DNA of 64,000 nucleotides, taken from NCBI RefSeq assembly GCF_036850765.1, contig NC_089498.1, positions 73,324,305 through 73,388,304 of the forward strand, read 5' to 3'. Positions 10,681-21,360 of this stretch are shown piece after piece. The notes below the pieces were generated by a model that was given only the letters and a program-made list of their open reading frames with translations, was not told where the DNA came from and did no database searches. Made by a program: the position numbers and the translations under genes. The DNA comes from Saccopteryx bilineata (lineage: Eukaryota; Chordata; Mammalia; Chiroptera; Emballonuridae). Every line of letters begins with the position of its first letter. The stretch's first letter is position 1.

Positions 10681-11430
10681 CTTATATTTAAGTCTTTTAT
10701 CCATTTTGATTTATTTTGTCTTTGTGTATGGTGTAAGTTGGTGGTCTAGTTTCATTTTTTTCCATGTACCTGTCTAATTTTACCAATACCATTTATTAAA
10801 GAGCCTCTCTTTAGTCCACTGTATACTCTTGCCTACTTTATCAAATATCAATTGACCATAAAGGTGTGGGTTTATTTCTGGGCTCTCTGTTTTGTTCCAC
10901 TGATCTGTATGCCTGTATTTAAGCCAATATCAGACTGTTTTGATTATAATGGCCTTGGATTACAGTTTGGTATCAGGAAGTGTGATGATATTCCTGACTT
11001 TGTTCTTCATTCTCAAGATTGCTGAAGCTATTTGGGTTCTTTTTGGCTCCATATAAATTTTTGGAATATTTGTTCTAGATCTGTGAAGTGTGCTATGGGT
11101 ATTTTAATAGGAATTGCATTGAATCTATAGATTGCTTTGGGTAGTAGGGACATTTTAATGATGTTAATTCTTCCAATTCATGAACATGATATATTGTATA
11201 TACGCTTCCACTTGTTTGTATCCACCTCAATTTCTTTTATCAATGTCCTATAATTTTCTGAGTATAAGCCTTTAACTTCCTTAGTTATATTTATTCCTAG
11301 GTATTTTATTTTAGTGTTGTTGTTGCAATAGTAAATGGGATTGTTTTCTTAATTTATCTTTCTGGTAGATTATTATTGGTATATAAAAATTCCACTGATT
11401 TCTGAATATCAATTTTGTATCCTGCAACTA
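10681..11430 (-). mobile_element. L1 fragment, antisense, decayed
   Basis: Reverse-complement L1 phrases: 'ccatttattaaagagcctctctttagtccactgtatactcttg' and 'ttgttccactgatctgtatgcctgtatttaagccaatatcag'. It is sandwiched between two sense L1 fragments. Confidence 0.85.
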
Positions 11431-11611
11431 GACCACTAACTTATACCCTACACAAGAATAAACTCAAAATGGATAAAAGACTTAAATGTAAGTCGCAAAA
11501 CTGTAAAAATTCTAAAAAAATACATAGGCAGTAAAATCTCAGACATCTCTTATAGCAATATTTTTGTTGATGTATATCCTCAGGCAAGAGAAACAAAGAA
11601 AAAACAAACAG

Positions 11612-11964
11612 GCCCTGGCCGGTTGTCTCAGTGGTAGAGCGTCGGCCTGGCGTGCAGGAGTCCCAGGTTCGATTCCTGGCCAGGGCACACAGGAGAAGCA
11701 CCCATCTGCTTCTCTACCCCTTCCTCTCTCCTTCCTCTCTGTCTCTCTCTTCCCCTCCCGCAGCCAAGTTTCCATTGAAGCAAAGATGGCCCGGGCGCTG
11801 GGGATGGCTCCATGGCCTCTGCCTCAGGCGCTATAGTGGCTCTGGTTGCAACAGAGCGATGCCCCGGATGGGCAGAGCATTTGCCCCCTGGTGGGTGTGC
11901 CGGGTGGATCCCCATTTCCAGCTTCAGAAAAATACAAAAATAAATAAATAAACAAACAAACAAA
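11612..11964 (+). mobile_element. tRNA-derived SINE, family A
   Basis: tRNA-like head with pol III A-box-like TGTCTCAGTGGTAGAGC and B box GGTTCGATTCC. The body includes 'cccgggcgctggggatggctcc' and the tail is A-rich (aaataaataaacaaacaaa). Inserted into the sense L1 3' fragment; flanking 'aaacaaaca' may be the target duplication. Confidence 0.85.
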
Positions 11965-11991
11965 TGGGACTATATCAAATAAAAAAGCTTT

Positions 11992-12225
11992 GCCTGACCT
12001 GTGGTGGCGCAGTGGATAAAGCGTCGACCTGGAAATGCTGAGGTCACCAGTTTGAAACCCTGGGCTTGCCTGGTCAAGGCACATATGGGAGTTGATGCTT
12101 CCAGCTCCTCCCCCCCTTCTCTCTCTTTGTCTCTCCTCTCTCTCTCTCTCTCTCTGTCTCTCCCTCTCCTCTCTAAAAAAAAAGAATAAATAAATAATAA
12201 AAATAAATAAATAAAAATAAATAAA
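11992..12225 (+). mobile_element. tRNA-derived SINE, family B (short form)
   Basis: Head GCCTGACCTGTGGTGGCGCAG then TGGATAAAGCGTCGACC, B-box-like CCAGTTTGAAACCC, a (CT)n tract and a (AAATA)n tail. Flanked by 'ataaaaaagcttt' and 'ataaaaagctttt', a near-perfect target duplication. Lacks the internal GGCTTGAG-type repeats seen in the longer family B copies. Confidence 0.85.
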
Positions 12226-12393
12226 TAAAAAGCTTTTGCACAGCAGAAGAAATCATCAACAAAATGAAGAGAGAACATGTTGAATGGAAAACATATTCAC
12301 TGATACATATGATAAAGAGTTAATATCCAAAATTTATAAAGAACTTATAAAACTCAACACCAAGAAGACAAACAATTAAAGAATAGGCAAAGG

Positions 12394-12730
12394 GCCTGAC
12401 CAGGTGGTGGCGCAGTGGATAGAACATCGGACTGGGATGCGGAGGACCCAGGTTCGAGACCCCAAGGTCACCAGCTTGAGCGCGGGTTCATCTGGTTTCA
12501 GCAAAGCTCACCAGATTGGACCCAAGGTCACTGGCTCAAGCAAGGGGTTACTCGGTCTGCTGAAGGCCCACGGTCAAGGCACATGTGAGAAAGCAATCAA
12601 TGAACAATTAAGGTGTTGCAACGTGCAACGAAAAACTAATGATTGATGCTTCTCATCTCTCCGTTCCTGTTTGTCTGTCCCTGTCTATCCCTCTCTCTGA
12701 CTCTCTCTCTGTCTCTGTAAAAAAAAAAGG
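12394..12730 (+). mobile_element. tRNA-derived SINE, family B (long form)
   Basis: Same head as the copy at 11992 (GCCTGACCAGGTGGTGGCGC) with B-box GGTTCGAGACC. It then has internal repeats of the 'aaggtcaccagcttgagc' type, a CT-rich stretch and a poly(A) tail. Inserted into the L1 3' fragment. Confidence 0.85.
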
Positions 12731-13739
12731 GGGGGACAAAGGACCTGAAGAGACGCTTCTCCAAGGAGGACAGGTGGCCAATAGGCATATGAAAAAATGC
12801 TCAATGTCACTAATTATCAGAGAAATGCTAACTAAAACCACAATGAGCTGTCTCACACCTGCCAGAATGGCCATCATCAATAAATCAACAAACGACAAGG
12901 GTGTGGAGAAAAGGAACCCTCCTGCACTGTTGGCGGAAATGCAGACTGGTGCAGCCACTGTGAAAAACAGTATGGAGTTTCCGCAAAAAATTAAAAGTGG
13001 AACTGCCTTTTGACCCAGCAACACCACTACTGAGACTATATCCTAAGAACCCTGAAACACTAATTTGAAAAAATGTATGCACCCTCATGTTCACTGCAGT
13101 GCTATTTACAATAGCTAAGATTTGGAAGGAGCCCAAGTGTCCATCAGTGGATGAGTGGATAAAAAAGCTGTGGTGCATTTGCACAATGAAATACTATGTG
13201 GCCATAAAAATGAAGGAAATCCTACCTTTTGTAACTGCATGGATGGACCTGGAGATTATTAAATTAAATTAAATAAGCCAGGCAGAGAAAGACAAATATC
13301 CTATGATCTCACTTATATATGGAATCCAATGAATACAATAAATGGATGAACAAAATAGAAACAGAGGCATGGACAGATGGGAGAGATGGACAGCTCCCAG
13401 AGGGGGTTGGGGGAGGGGGCTGGATGGAAAAAAGTTAAGGAATTAGCCAAAAAACATATATCTGCAATACATAGTTACAGACAACAGAGGGGCAGTAGCC
13501 AGAGGGAAAGGTGAGGGGGGGTAGGTGAAGGAGGCAAGGGCAGGGTAAAGGGGTGGAGAGAGACTTTGTCTGGGGTGAAGGGTGCAGGATACGGTGTGTA
13601 GATGGTGTTATACTGAGTTGTACATTTGAGACGTATATGGTTTTGTGAACCAATGTCACCCCAATAAGTTCAAATAAATAAAAATATACAAATGACAAAG
13701 CCCTAAATTTGGCTCCTGTTTTGATCTTAAATCTATGCA

Positions 13740-14020
13740 ACACGATCCTGATAACATTCCCACTGACTAATCATTGAGACTGTTCTTATTATTGTTCATT
13801 GTGGCTATTATTATTACCAGCAGTCACTGAGTATTGGGCTGGAACTGTGCTAAAAACATGACTCATATGGTCTTATTTGACATTACAAGAACCCGCTGAG
13901 TTAAAAACTGGTACCTCACTTTAAAGATGAAACAACTGAGGTCCAGAGAGGTGAGTGCACTTGCCCATCACACAGGTGATCAGTGATAGAGCCGGTTTTA
14001 AAACAAGGACCATCTGGAGC
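13740..14020 (-). repeat. MIR SINE relic
   Basis: Antisense MIR order: 'cactttaaagatgaaacaactgaggtccagagaggtgag' and 'cccatcacacaggtgatcagtgatagagccgg'. Confidence 0.65.
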
Positions 14021-14559
14021 AGGATCAACCCAGACTCTTCATGTCTTAACAATTCATAATGATTATCATTACATTTTCTTGTCATTCTCTTATCTGTTTT
14101 CATTGTTCCCATTCTATACATGGGGCGCTACTCAGAGAGGTGAGGCACCTTGCCTGCCTTAGGTCCCTTGCAATTACACCCTTATTTCTGAAGATCTCTT
14201 CCCAGTCTCTGGAGTCTCGAATCCTCCACAGGAATGAAAGAAAATGTCAAGAATATTAAATTTATAATTGAGTAAAACCTGAGAAGAATCATTAAGCCAC
14301 CATTTGATATTTCCCAAATGGTTCGTCAACATTTAGAAGATGTATCAAACCCTTCGGCTTGCACATCCTGACCATGCAGATGAAACGTGGATACTGGAAG
14401 GCAGGCTGGAGAGCAGGCTGCCTGGTTATAACACCAGAATGATGGATCTGAACCCAGGGCAGCAGCCTTCACCTTCACAATGATCTTCAAGGTCATTCTA
14501 TAGGTAAAGCACAAGTGAGACATGGAAGTGCAGAGGCATTACATAAACATAAGCAATTG
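14021..14559. other. Noncoding DNA, no gene recognised
   Basis: Includes faint MIR-like phrases (about 14120-14170, 14440-14530). Nothing else was identified. Confidence 0.4.
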
Positions 14560-15540
14560 CAAATGTACCAGGACACCTGAGTATGCTGGATGCCAATTCA
14601 TTTCCAGGTATCAAGTTCTAGATGCTTTTATCTGTATAAAAAATTGACTTAAAAAATGTATGCCTTTCTAGCTCCCAAGTCTTGCTTTCTAAGTACCATT
14701 TTTCAATAAAAGGGACCAGGATCCTTGGAGAAGTGGCTGATTCTATGGTTGGACAGAGAAAATACAAGCTGATCCTGAAGAGTTTGTGGTACCAGAAAGT
14801 CAGGTAGTGCTGAAAACAAGAAACAACAAAACCACTGGTGGGATTAGGTCCAAAAAATAATGAAACCGTGTCAAGAAAACAGAGCAGTCAACCTGTAAGA
14901 GCTTCCAATGGCTAAAGTTGGAACAATGTGAGCGACACAGTAAATCACAAGAATATTGAATTCCAACTAATAAAGCAGAAAGGATGAGAAAGGTAGGAAA
15001 TCACCTTTAGAACATCAGGTGGTAATTGTTGCAGACAGGATTCATTCACAGATGCTAAAATCGGTGGGCAAAACTTAAAGGAGAAACAGGGCATCTGCCT
15101 AGCCTCAAAGTATCTGGCCTCCCCAAACTTATTAATTACTCTGGAGGCTCTAACATATGTCCACAAATTCATAGCTTTCCAGGAGGTGGAGCTTAATTCC
15201 TTTCTTCTTGAGTGCAGGCTGGCCTTCATGACTTGCTTCTAAGAATAGAATATGGAGACGGAAAATAGTAACACTGCAGCAGAGAAACTAGCAGATACCA
15301 CCTTAACCTGTGATCAAGGTGAGCATCCCTAGTGAGTAGTCCTGTGCGTGCCACGAAACACTGAGAGGGTGTGATGAAAACCCATGGTTTTTCAATGATT
15401 AAAAAAATGGTGAAATTCAAAGTTGAACAAGATGTTGACATAGTTAATATAAAGGAGGCTGGGTGAAGGATATGTGTTAACTCTCTGTGCTATCTTGAAA
15501 CACTTTTATAAACCTAAAATTTTTTTAATGAAGTGATTTA
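14560..15540 (+). repeat. Ancient interspersed repeat, probable 3' end
   Basis: 'aggtggagcttaattcctttcttcttgagtgcaggctgg', 'gcagataccaccttaacctgtgatcaaggtgagcatc' and the end 'gaggctgggtgaaggatatgtgttaactctctgtgctatcttg' are a familiar mammal-wide repeat order. I do not remember the family with certainty. Confidence 0.45.
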
Positions 15541-16189
15541 AAAGGGGGGGCTTGTTTTGAATTCAGGATCCCCAAAATGTGGAAGGTTCACTTATTAGCC
15601 TTTAATTAAGCTATTTTGGAAGTCACAAATCCAATCTTTTGTTTCCTTTGAAATATATACTATATTACATACATATATACACAAATAACTCCATATCCAC
15701 TAAAATGGAATTGTGCCAGCTACATTATTTACAGCCTGCTTTGTTAATAACAATGCATTGTGAGAGAGCCATAAGGTTTATCACAGATGTTTGCCAGGAA
15801 CCACACTTGAGAGGAGGTCTCCCAGAACTTCTGGACTCTTCTTTGTGCCCTGTGGAAGCTTTGTGACCTCCCTCCACACTCCCAGCACTGCCCCAGTCTT
15901 TGTGACAGAGAGCCAGAAGGCACCTGCTCACCCATCTCAGCCCCCCATAACACAGGTAAGAATCCATGAGATGATCTCTGGGGACTGTCCCAAGGTCTTC
16001 CAGAAAGAACTCTAAACTGAAAGCCAGGAGACCTGGGTTCCAGTGCTGACAATGCGGCCCTGGCAAGTCCCACATTGTCTCTGAATCTGTTTCTTCATTT
16101 GAAAAATAAGGGAAAGATTCCTGGCTGTGCCTCTCTCCCAGGATTTAGGAACATTCAAAGGAAGATGCCCATGGGAAGTGTGGGGGCAA
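15541..16189. other. Unique noncoding DNA with a MIR trace
   Basis: 16070-16130 holds a short sense MIR phrase (tctgtttcttcatttgaaaaataaggg). No gene was recognised. Confidence 0.45.
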
Positions 16190-16320
16190 AGTGTATTAGC
16201 TCTTCCTCTGAGCACCAGGGTTCAAATCCTCAGTCTGCCCCTTTCTGCCTGGGCAACATTGGCCAAGTGGTTTAACTGCCCTGGGCCTCAGTTTCCTCAC
16301 TTAAAAATAAGACTGATGGG
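16190..16320 (+). repeat. MIR SINE relic, cut by SINE family A
   Basis: 'caccagggttcaaatcctcagtctgcccctttctgcc' then 'ctgggcctcagtttcctcacttaaaaataagactgatggg'. The SINE pair at 16321-17128 interrupts it. Confidence 0.75.
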
Positions 16321-16697
16321 CCCTGGCCAGTTGGCTCAGCAGTAGAGCGTCGACCTGGCGTGCGGGGGACCCGGGTTCGATTCCCGGCCAGGGCACATAG
16401 GAGAAGCGCCCATTTACTTCTCCACCCCCGCCCCCTCCTTACTCTCTGTCTCTCTCTTCCCCTCCCGCAGCCAAGGCTCCATTGAAGCAAAGATGGCCCG
16501 GGCGCTGGGGATGGCTCCTTGGCCTCTGCCCCAGGCGCTAGAGTGGCTCTGGTCACGACAGAGCGATGCCCTGGAGGGGCAGAGCATCGCCCCCTGGTGG
16601 GCAGAGCGTCGCCCCTGGTGGGCATGCCGGGTGGATCCCGGTTGGGCGCATGCGGGAGTCTGTCTGACTGTCTCTCCCCGTTTCCAGCTTCAGAAAA

Positions 16698-16734
<37 letters not shown>
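16321..16734 (+). mobile_element. tRNA-derived SINE, family A (young copy)
   Basis: Near-consensus copy with A box TTGGCTCAGCAGTAGAGC and B box GGTTCGATTCC. The body contains CTCF-like CATCGCCCCCTGGTGGGCA (16585-16603), and the tail is a long (AAAT)n. Perfect 16-bp target duplication AAATAAGACTGATGGG at 16305-16320 and 16735-16750. Confidence 0.92.
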
Positions 16735-16740
<6 letters not shown>

Positions 16741-16750
16741 GACTGATGGG
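16735..16750. repeat. Target site duplication between two SINEs
   Basis: AAATAAGACTGATGGG, identical to 16305-16320. It is directly followed by the head of a second SINE. Confidence 0.9.
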
Positions 16751-17128
16751 CCCTAGCCGGTTTGCTCAGTGGTAGAGCATCAGCTCAGAGTATAGATGTC
16801 CCAAGTTCGATTCCCAGCCAGGGCACACAGGAGAAACACCCATCTGCTTCTCCACCTTTCCCCCTCTCCTTTCTCTTTATCACTCTCTTCCCCTCTCACA
16901 GCCAAGGCTCCACTGGAGCAAGTTGTCCCAGGCACTGAGGATGGCTCTATGGCCTCGCCTCAGGCACTAAAATGGCTCCAGTTGCAATGGAGCAGCGCCC
17001 TAGATGGACCAAACATCACCCTCTAGTGGGCATGCTGGGGTGGATCCCCATTGGGCACATGCGGGAGTCTGTCTCTCTGCCTCCCCGCTTCTCACTTAAG
17101 AAAAGTACAAATAATAATAATAATAATA
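16751..17128 (+). mobile_element. tRNA-derived SINE, family A (older copy)
   Basis: Begins CCCTAGCCGGTTTGCTCAGT; the B box is decayed (AAGTTCGATTCC) and the CTCF-like site is degenerate (17014-17032, CATCACCCTCTAGTGGGCA). The tail is (AAT)n. More diverged than its upstream neighbour, so probably the earlier arrival. Confidence 0.85.
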
Positions 17129-17585
17129 TTGATGTTAGATCCAACCTAATGGTGCTGCTGGGGGTAGTGAATGAGGGCTAATGTGTGAAGGAGGCTGAGC
17201 ACAATGCCTTGAACAGAGTCCCCTGGCCAATCAGTGGCAGCTGTGTGATGGCTGGCTTAGGTGCTAACCAAGTACATGCAGAGCAAGCATGGGGTCTTCC
17301 AGCACAACTGTGTGGTACCCCAGATGCCACTGATGGCACAGAGCCCTCTTCTTTCTCTTTAGAATCAGCCCTAATAGGCATAGCCAGCGATCTTCTCACT
17401 CTGACAGCCAGCTCTCAGATGTCCAGCTTCTGCAGGTCCAAGACCCAGCTCCTGTGGGCGTTGCAGAGCTGCCAGCCTGGGTAGAACCCTGGCCGTGCAG
17501 AGAACAGGCCTACGGGGCGACACTGCAGAGGGGGCAGGGCCGGTGAGCGTAGGGCCAGCCTCAAACCTCCTCCGGCCTCCCTGGA
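17129..17585. other. Unique noncoding DNA, no gene recognised
   Basis: 17130-17260 retains a faint MIR-like end ('gagggctaatgtgtgaaggaggctgagcacaatgcc'). A 99-codon frame (17185-17484) has no family features. Confidence 0.4.
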
Positions 17586-17589
17586 GATG

Positions 17590-17790
17590 TCACAGGCTTA
17601 GCAGGGGCTGCTTGACACATGTCGGATAAAATAAGGAAAAATAAATAACAATGTTTATAAGAAGATTAGCGAGAAGGCGGCAAAATTTCTCTAGGGAGCC
17701 TCCTTGGCTGCATCTCGGAGTGACAGCTTCCATTGCCTTATCAGAGACGTAATGAGTTGCCAGGATTTGGGTTCATTAAAAATCCTCCCT
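17590..17790. promoter_or_regulatory. Candidate conserved noncoding element
   Basis: AT-rich island in GC-rich unique DNA: GGATAAAATAAGG, ACAATGTTTATAAG (FOX-like), GCCTTATCAG (GATA-like), TTCATTAAAAATCC (homeobox-like). No repeat similarity. Inference from composition and motif density. Confidence 0.35.
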
Positions 17791-18059
17791 GGCTGGACCC
17801 CCTCCCTTTGCCTGTCGCCTTTGATGGTGGAATCAGGGGGCCTGGTGATTGCATGGGCCCCCTGCCCCCACTGAGCTGTCTGCCCATTGCCGTCCCTGTT
17901 CTCCAGGGGACAGAGGTGAGATAGTAGGGTCCAACTTGGCGGAAGTAATGCAACACGACGGTCCAATTTGTGCCCCAGGCCCTTCGGGCAGAGGACCCAT
18001 CTCCCCGGTGCAGATTAGGGGCTGTTTTATCTCAGCTTCCTTCAGAGACAAAGAGGCAG

Positions 18060-18135
18060 TGTGTAGGCGCATGCGCACGATGAGGCGCCGCAGCTCCGCA
18101 CTGCACTGGGGAGGAGCTCCACTGCCAGCTCATCC
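18060..18135. promoter_or_regulatory. Small CpG cluster with NRF1-like site
   Basis: GCGCATGCGC at 18067-18076 is a perfect NRF1 palindrome core, followed within 60 bp by several CpGs (gaggcgccgcagctccgc). It stands out in otherwise CpG-poor DNA. No transcription start is supported. Confidence 0.3.
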
Positions 18136-18245
18136 AACGCGTCACTTTGCACGTGGAGAAACTGAAGTCCAGGGAGGAGCGGAGGCCAGGGGAGGTGACA
18201 GTCAGGCTTTGAACCCAGGTCTCTGGACTCCCAGCTCAATTTTGG
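18136..18245 (-). repeat. MIR SINE relic
   Basis: 'gtggagaaactgaagtccagggagg ... cttgaacccaggtctctggactcccagctc' in antisense MIR order. Confidence 0.65.
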
Positions 18246-18989
18246 GTGTGATTAGGGGGTTACTGCGTTTTTGGAGACGGAGCAGAGTGAGAAGTGATGA
18301 TGGGAACAGACGACTCAATTCAGTGACAAGACATGCATGGGTCACCCGCAATGTGCATGTCACTGGGAGAGACACAGTGAGCTCAGAAACCAGGGAGATG
18401 CAAATCTTGGCCTTGAATCCTGCACAAGTAATGAATACAGAAGCCAGGGTCCACAGGCCAGCATGTGTCACACATACCCATCCCAGACATCTGACCCCTT
18501 CCATGATTCCCATCAGGGCCATAGAGAAAGTATTCCACCTTTAATCACCTCCTCTTTGCCAGAGCTTTTCTTCAGGGATTTCAAAGCACTTCTAGTGTAT
18601 TCATTTTCTCAACCACTCATGGGCTCCACTCCCTTGAGGGACGGAAGTCTGGGAGAGGGAGGCTCATCCTTGTATTTCAATTCAGGAAACTGAGGCTGGG
18701 AGCAGCCCTTGGGTTAGCTCACTCATGGTGCCTCCGGCACACGTGGTCCCTTTGTGTTGGGCCGCACTAGAGAGTACAGCTCAGCGAGTGGAGTGAGGCT
18801 AGGGCCCAGCCCAGCATTACCCCTTCAGCCACGCAGCCTTGTGCTGTGAACAACTTGCCCAAAGGTATGTGGCAGCTCTGCTATGGCATTTAGCTGCCTA
18901 GGATGGCCCTGAGGCCTCTCTCAGCTAGACCTCTGGCAAATGGTAAAGCCAGGACGGTCCCTATTCTGGGAAGAGCACCTAACATCTTC
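18246..18989. other. Noncoding DNA, L2/MIR traces, no gene
   Basis: 18340-18540 has L2-like 'tggtcatgcaatg'-type text; 18560-18720 is MIR-like ('ggaaactgaggctgggagcagccc'). A 231-codon frame (17849-18544) spans unrelated unique and repeat DNA and is not supported as a gene. Confidence 0.4.
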
Positions 18990-19125
18990 AAACATCAGTG
19001 CCCTCATCTGTGAACAAGGTCAATAGAGCCTATAAGGTATCTGGGCTGATGTGATGAGATACTAGATGTTACTGTGTTTTGTGAACTATTAAGTGCTACA
19101 TAAATATTAACTTTGGTTATTCATC
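18990..19125 (+). repeat. MIR SINE relic
   Basis: 'catcagtgccctcatctgtgaacaaggtcaatagagcc' through 'attaagtgctacataaatattaactttggttattc'. Confidence 0.75.
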
Positions 19126-20169
19126 AGGTTACTTCATGGAGCTGGTCACTCCTTACCCTCCTTCTCAGTCCTTTGCCTGCCATCCTCTGGGTATGCCCAC
19201 GAGGTTTCCCCCCACAGAGATCCCATCTCAGCCAAGGTCTTAGCTGTCAGCACCCAAGGTCACCTAGTGCATAGAAGTCAATGCTGGAAGTTCCCGTGTC
19301 ATCCCCGACCCTGGACCACACCTGAGGAAGGAAAGAAGTATCTCGACTGCACAGGCCGGAAAGCCAAGGCCTGTTAGGCCAGCAGCCCCTGCCTCAAGTC
19401 TACGGTGCCTCCCCTTCAGCCTCTGATGCTGTAGCTTCTCAGCTGTTTCATCTGGGAGGATCTTAAACCACGGGGAGTGTTAGTTCAATCCTTCCTTCCA
19501 GAGCCCCAGCAGCGGGAGCAGGGCGGAGGAGGAGAATCTGGTCCCACCACAGAACCCTGACCCCAAGCAGCTCCAGGAGCTCCTCACAGGTAGTGGTCAC
19601 AGGACACAGGACTTTCCTCAGCAGAAATTTGAATGTCTTCTAGTCTGATTTCAGAGCCTCTGAGGGTCTCTGCTAACCTTAGCTCAGCCTTGAGGCAGCG
19701 GGGGCCCAGGATTCTCCCAGAGACTCAATCCTGGTTGGTAGGTGGGGGGTAGGTGTACTTTGGGCTCAGAACAGCTTGGAACTGGGATGTCTATCACAGA
19801 GCAATGTCTTGCTCTGCCACAGGCCCCGCTGGGGTGCCCAATAAAACACACCCCCTTGATGAGGCCATAGATTTCACAGGACTGTGAATTCTGGGACTGA
19901 CAGATGGAGTTTCCTCTCTGCAGCTGTGGCTCAACCCCTGGACCTGGGACAGCTAGTCAGGCCCTCAACCCTGGTGCTGGGCCTCACCCTGGGTCTCCAC
20001 CAGCCAGGAGGGATTTCAATGCCACACTCACCAGCAATAACAGAATAGCAGTTTGCACATAATTTACTTTTGAAAAATAAATTTGAGTCGACTCAAGTCC
20101 CCCTGTAATGCTGCCTCTTTTAATTGCTTACATTCCAATACTGAAGTGGGAGACCCTGGTAATCACAAT
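19126..20169. other. Unique noncoding DNA with one candidate conserved block
   Basis: No gene recognised. 20040-20140 is an AT-rich block (GCACATAATTTACTTTTG, AATAAATTTGAGTCGACTC, TTTAATTGCTTAC) that could be conserved noncoding sequence. Confidence 0.4.
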
Positions 20170-20400
20170 GATAAATAATAACTAGTATTCATGGATCACT
20201 AGCTATGTGTTCTATCTGTAAGGTCTTTGTTGTTCCTCTAACAACAACTGGGAGGCAGGGACTACTGTTAGCCCCATTCTTCAAATGGGAAAACTGAGGC
20301 TCAGAGCTATTGCCTTACCTGTGCTGGACCAGCTGGTATGGGTTTGAACCCAGGTCTGTGTGACCTCAGGTCCCGTCAGTCAGTTACTGGGTGGAGTCCC
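20170..20400 (-). repeat. MIR SINE relic
   Basis: Long antisense MIR: 'ttagccccattcttcaaatgggaaaactgaggctcagagct' and 'gggtttgaacccaggtctgtgtgacc'. Confidence 0.8.
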
Positions 20401-21189
20401 GCTGACCCTAGGATCCATTCCTGGCCTGGTCCCCGTGGGCAAGCGCTGCACTTAGAAGGTCATCGTCTGTCCTGTGGGGCTGGATAGAAGACAGGGCGGG
20501 AGCAAGCCTGGCTCTCCGGTGGTTGTGTGGGCAGTGTCAGAGTCCCGAAGGCCACTCCATGCGGAGCCCTGGTGGACCCCTTCTTCCATAGCACTTTCTT
20601 CCTTAAGCCCCTCCAATACATTTTTCATTCCCTTTTCTTCTCCCATGATATAATGAGTCATGTCCTGCACCGTGGGGTTTTGGTATCTGCTTGTGAGAGC
20701 CCAGCTGACAAGTTCTGTTCTCCTTTTGGGGATCCAAAGCTCATTAGCTTTACAAAACAACACCGCCTGCCTCTGAGGGGCTGCGGTCTGGTGGGGCAGG
20801 GCGTTCAGAAGCCTGGGCCGCTCCAGTCTCTCCCGCTGGCCTCTACCAGGGCCTCAGAGCACTTTCTTCCTCAGGGCCCAGTGGGAACTGCTTGTCCTGA
20901 TTTACATGGGGAAACTGAGGCTAGTCTTCCTGCAGGAGAGCCCCAGAGAGGCCCCTGGCCCCCATGTCTCTGTGGCCTGGAAAAGGGAGAGAGGAAATAG
21001 AGTTGGGAAGCATTTGTGCCTCCTCAACAAAGGAACTCATTTCTTTAGGCAAATGAGTTGGGGAAGGAAGGACGGCTGGAGACCAGCAGTGATTAATTGG
21101 AAAGGAAATGAGTGGCCAGCAGAGATGGGTACAGGGTGGGGCAGGGCAAGGGGCAAGCAGGCAGGTGAGGGACGAGGCACTGGTTGTGC
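20401..21189. other. Unique noncoding DNA, no gene recognised
   Basis: Several overlapping frames (20527-21000, 20906-21379) show no family signature. 20890-20930 carries a short antisense MIR phrase. Confidence 0.4.
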
Positions 21190-21360
21190 CTGCAGTGTAC
21201 CCCAGAGTGGGGGTTACCACACTGCTACCGCCTGCAGTGTACCCCAGAGTGGGGGTTACCACACTGCTACCGCCTGCAGTGTACCCCAGAGTGGGGGTTA
21301 CCACACTGCTACCGCCTGCAGTGTACCCCAGAGTGGGGGTTACCACACTGCTACCGCCTG
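21190..21360. repeat. 42-bp tandem repeat, 4 copies
   Basis: Four copies of a 42-bp unit beginning CCTGCAGTGTACCCC, apparently identical to each other. Because 42 is a multiple of three, every frame through it repeats a 14-residue unit, which explains several overlapping open frames here. Confidence 0.92.

Larger units (their letters stand above)
11431..13690 (+). mobile_element. L1 3' fragment interrupted by three SINEs
   Basis: Sense ORF2 C-terminal text ('aataaactcaaaatggataaaagac', 'ggtgtggagaaaaggaaccctcctgcactgttgg') and a 3' UTR ending 'aaccaatgtcaccccaataagttcaaataaataaaaa'. The sequence resumes after each SINE: insertions at 11612-11964, 11992-12225 and 12394-12730. Confidence 0.85.

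Noticed and set aside
11612..11964. tRNA gene
   Set aside because: The A- and B-box-like motifs and the tRNA-like head belong to a SINE with a body, an A-rich tail and target duplications; no acceptor stem pairing is apparent.
12121..12180. (CT)n microsatellite as an independent repeat
   Set aside because: It is part of the family B SINE body and occurs in the same place in other copies.
17849..18544. 231-codon plus frame
   Set aside because: It crosses a MIR relic and has no family match, splice logic or codon bias that I can see.
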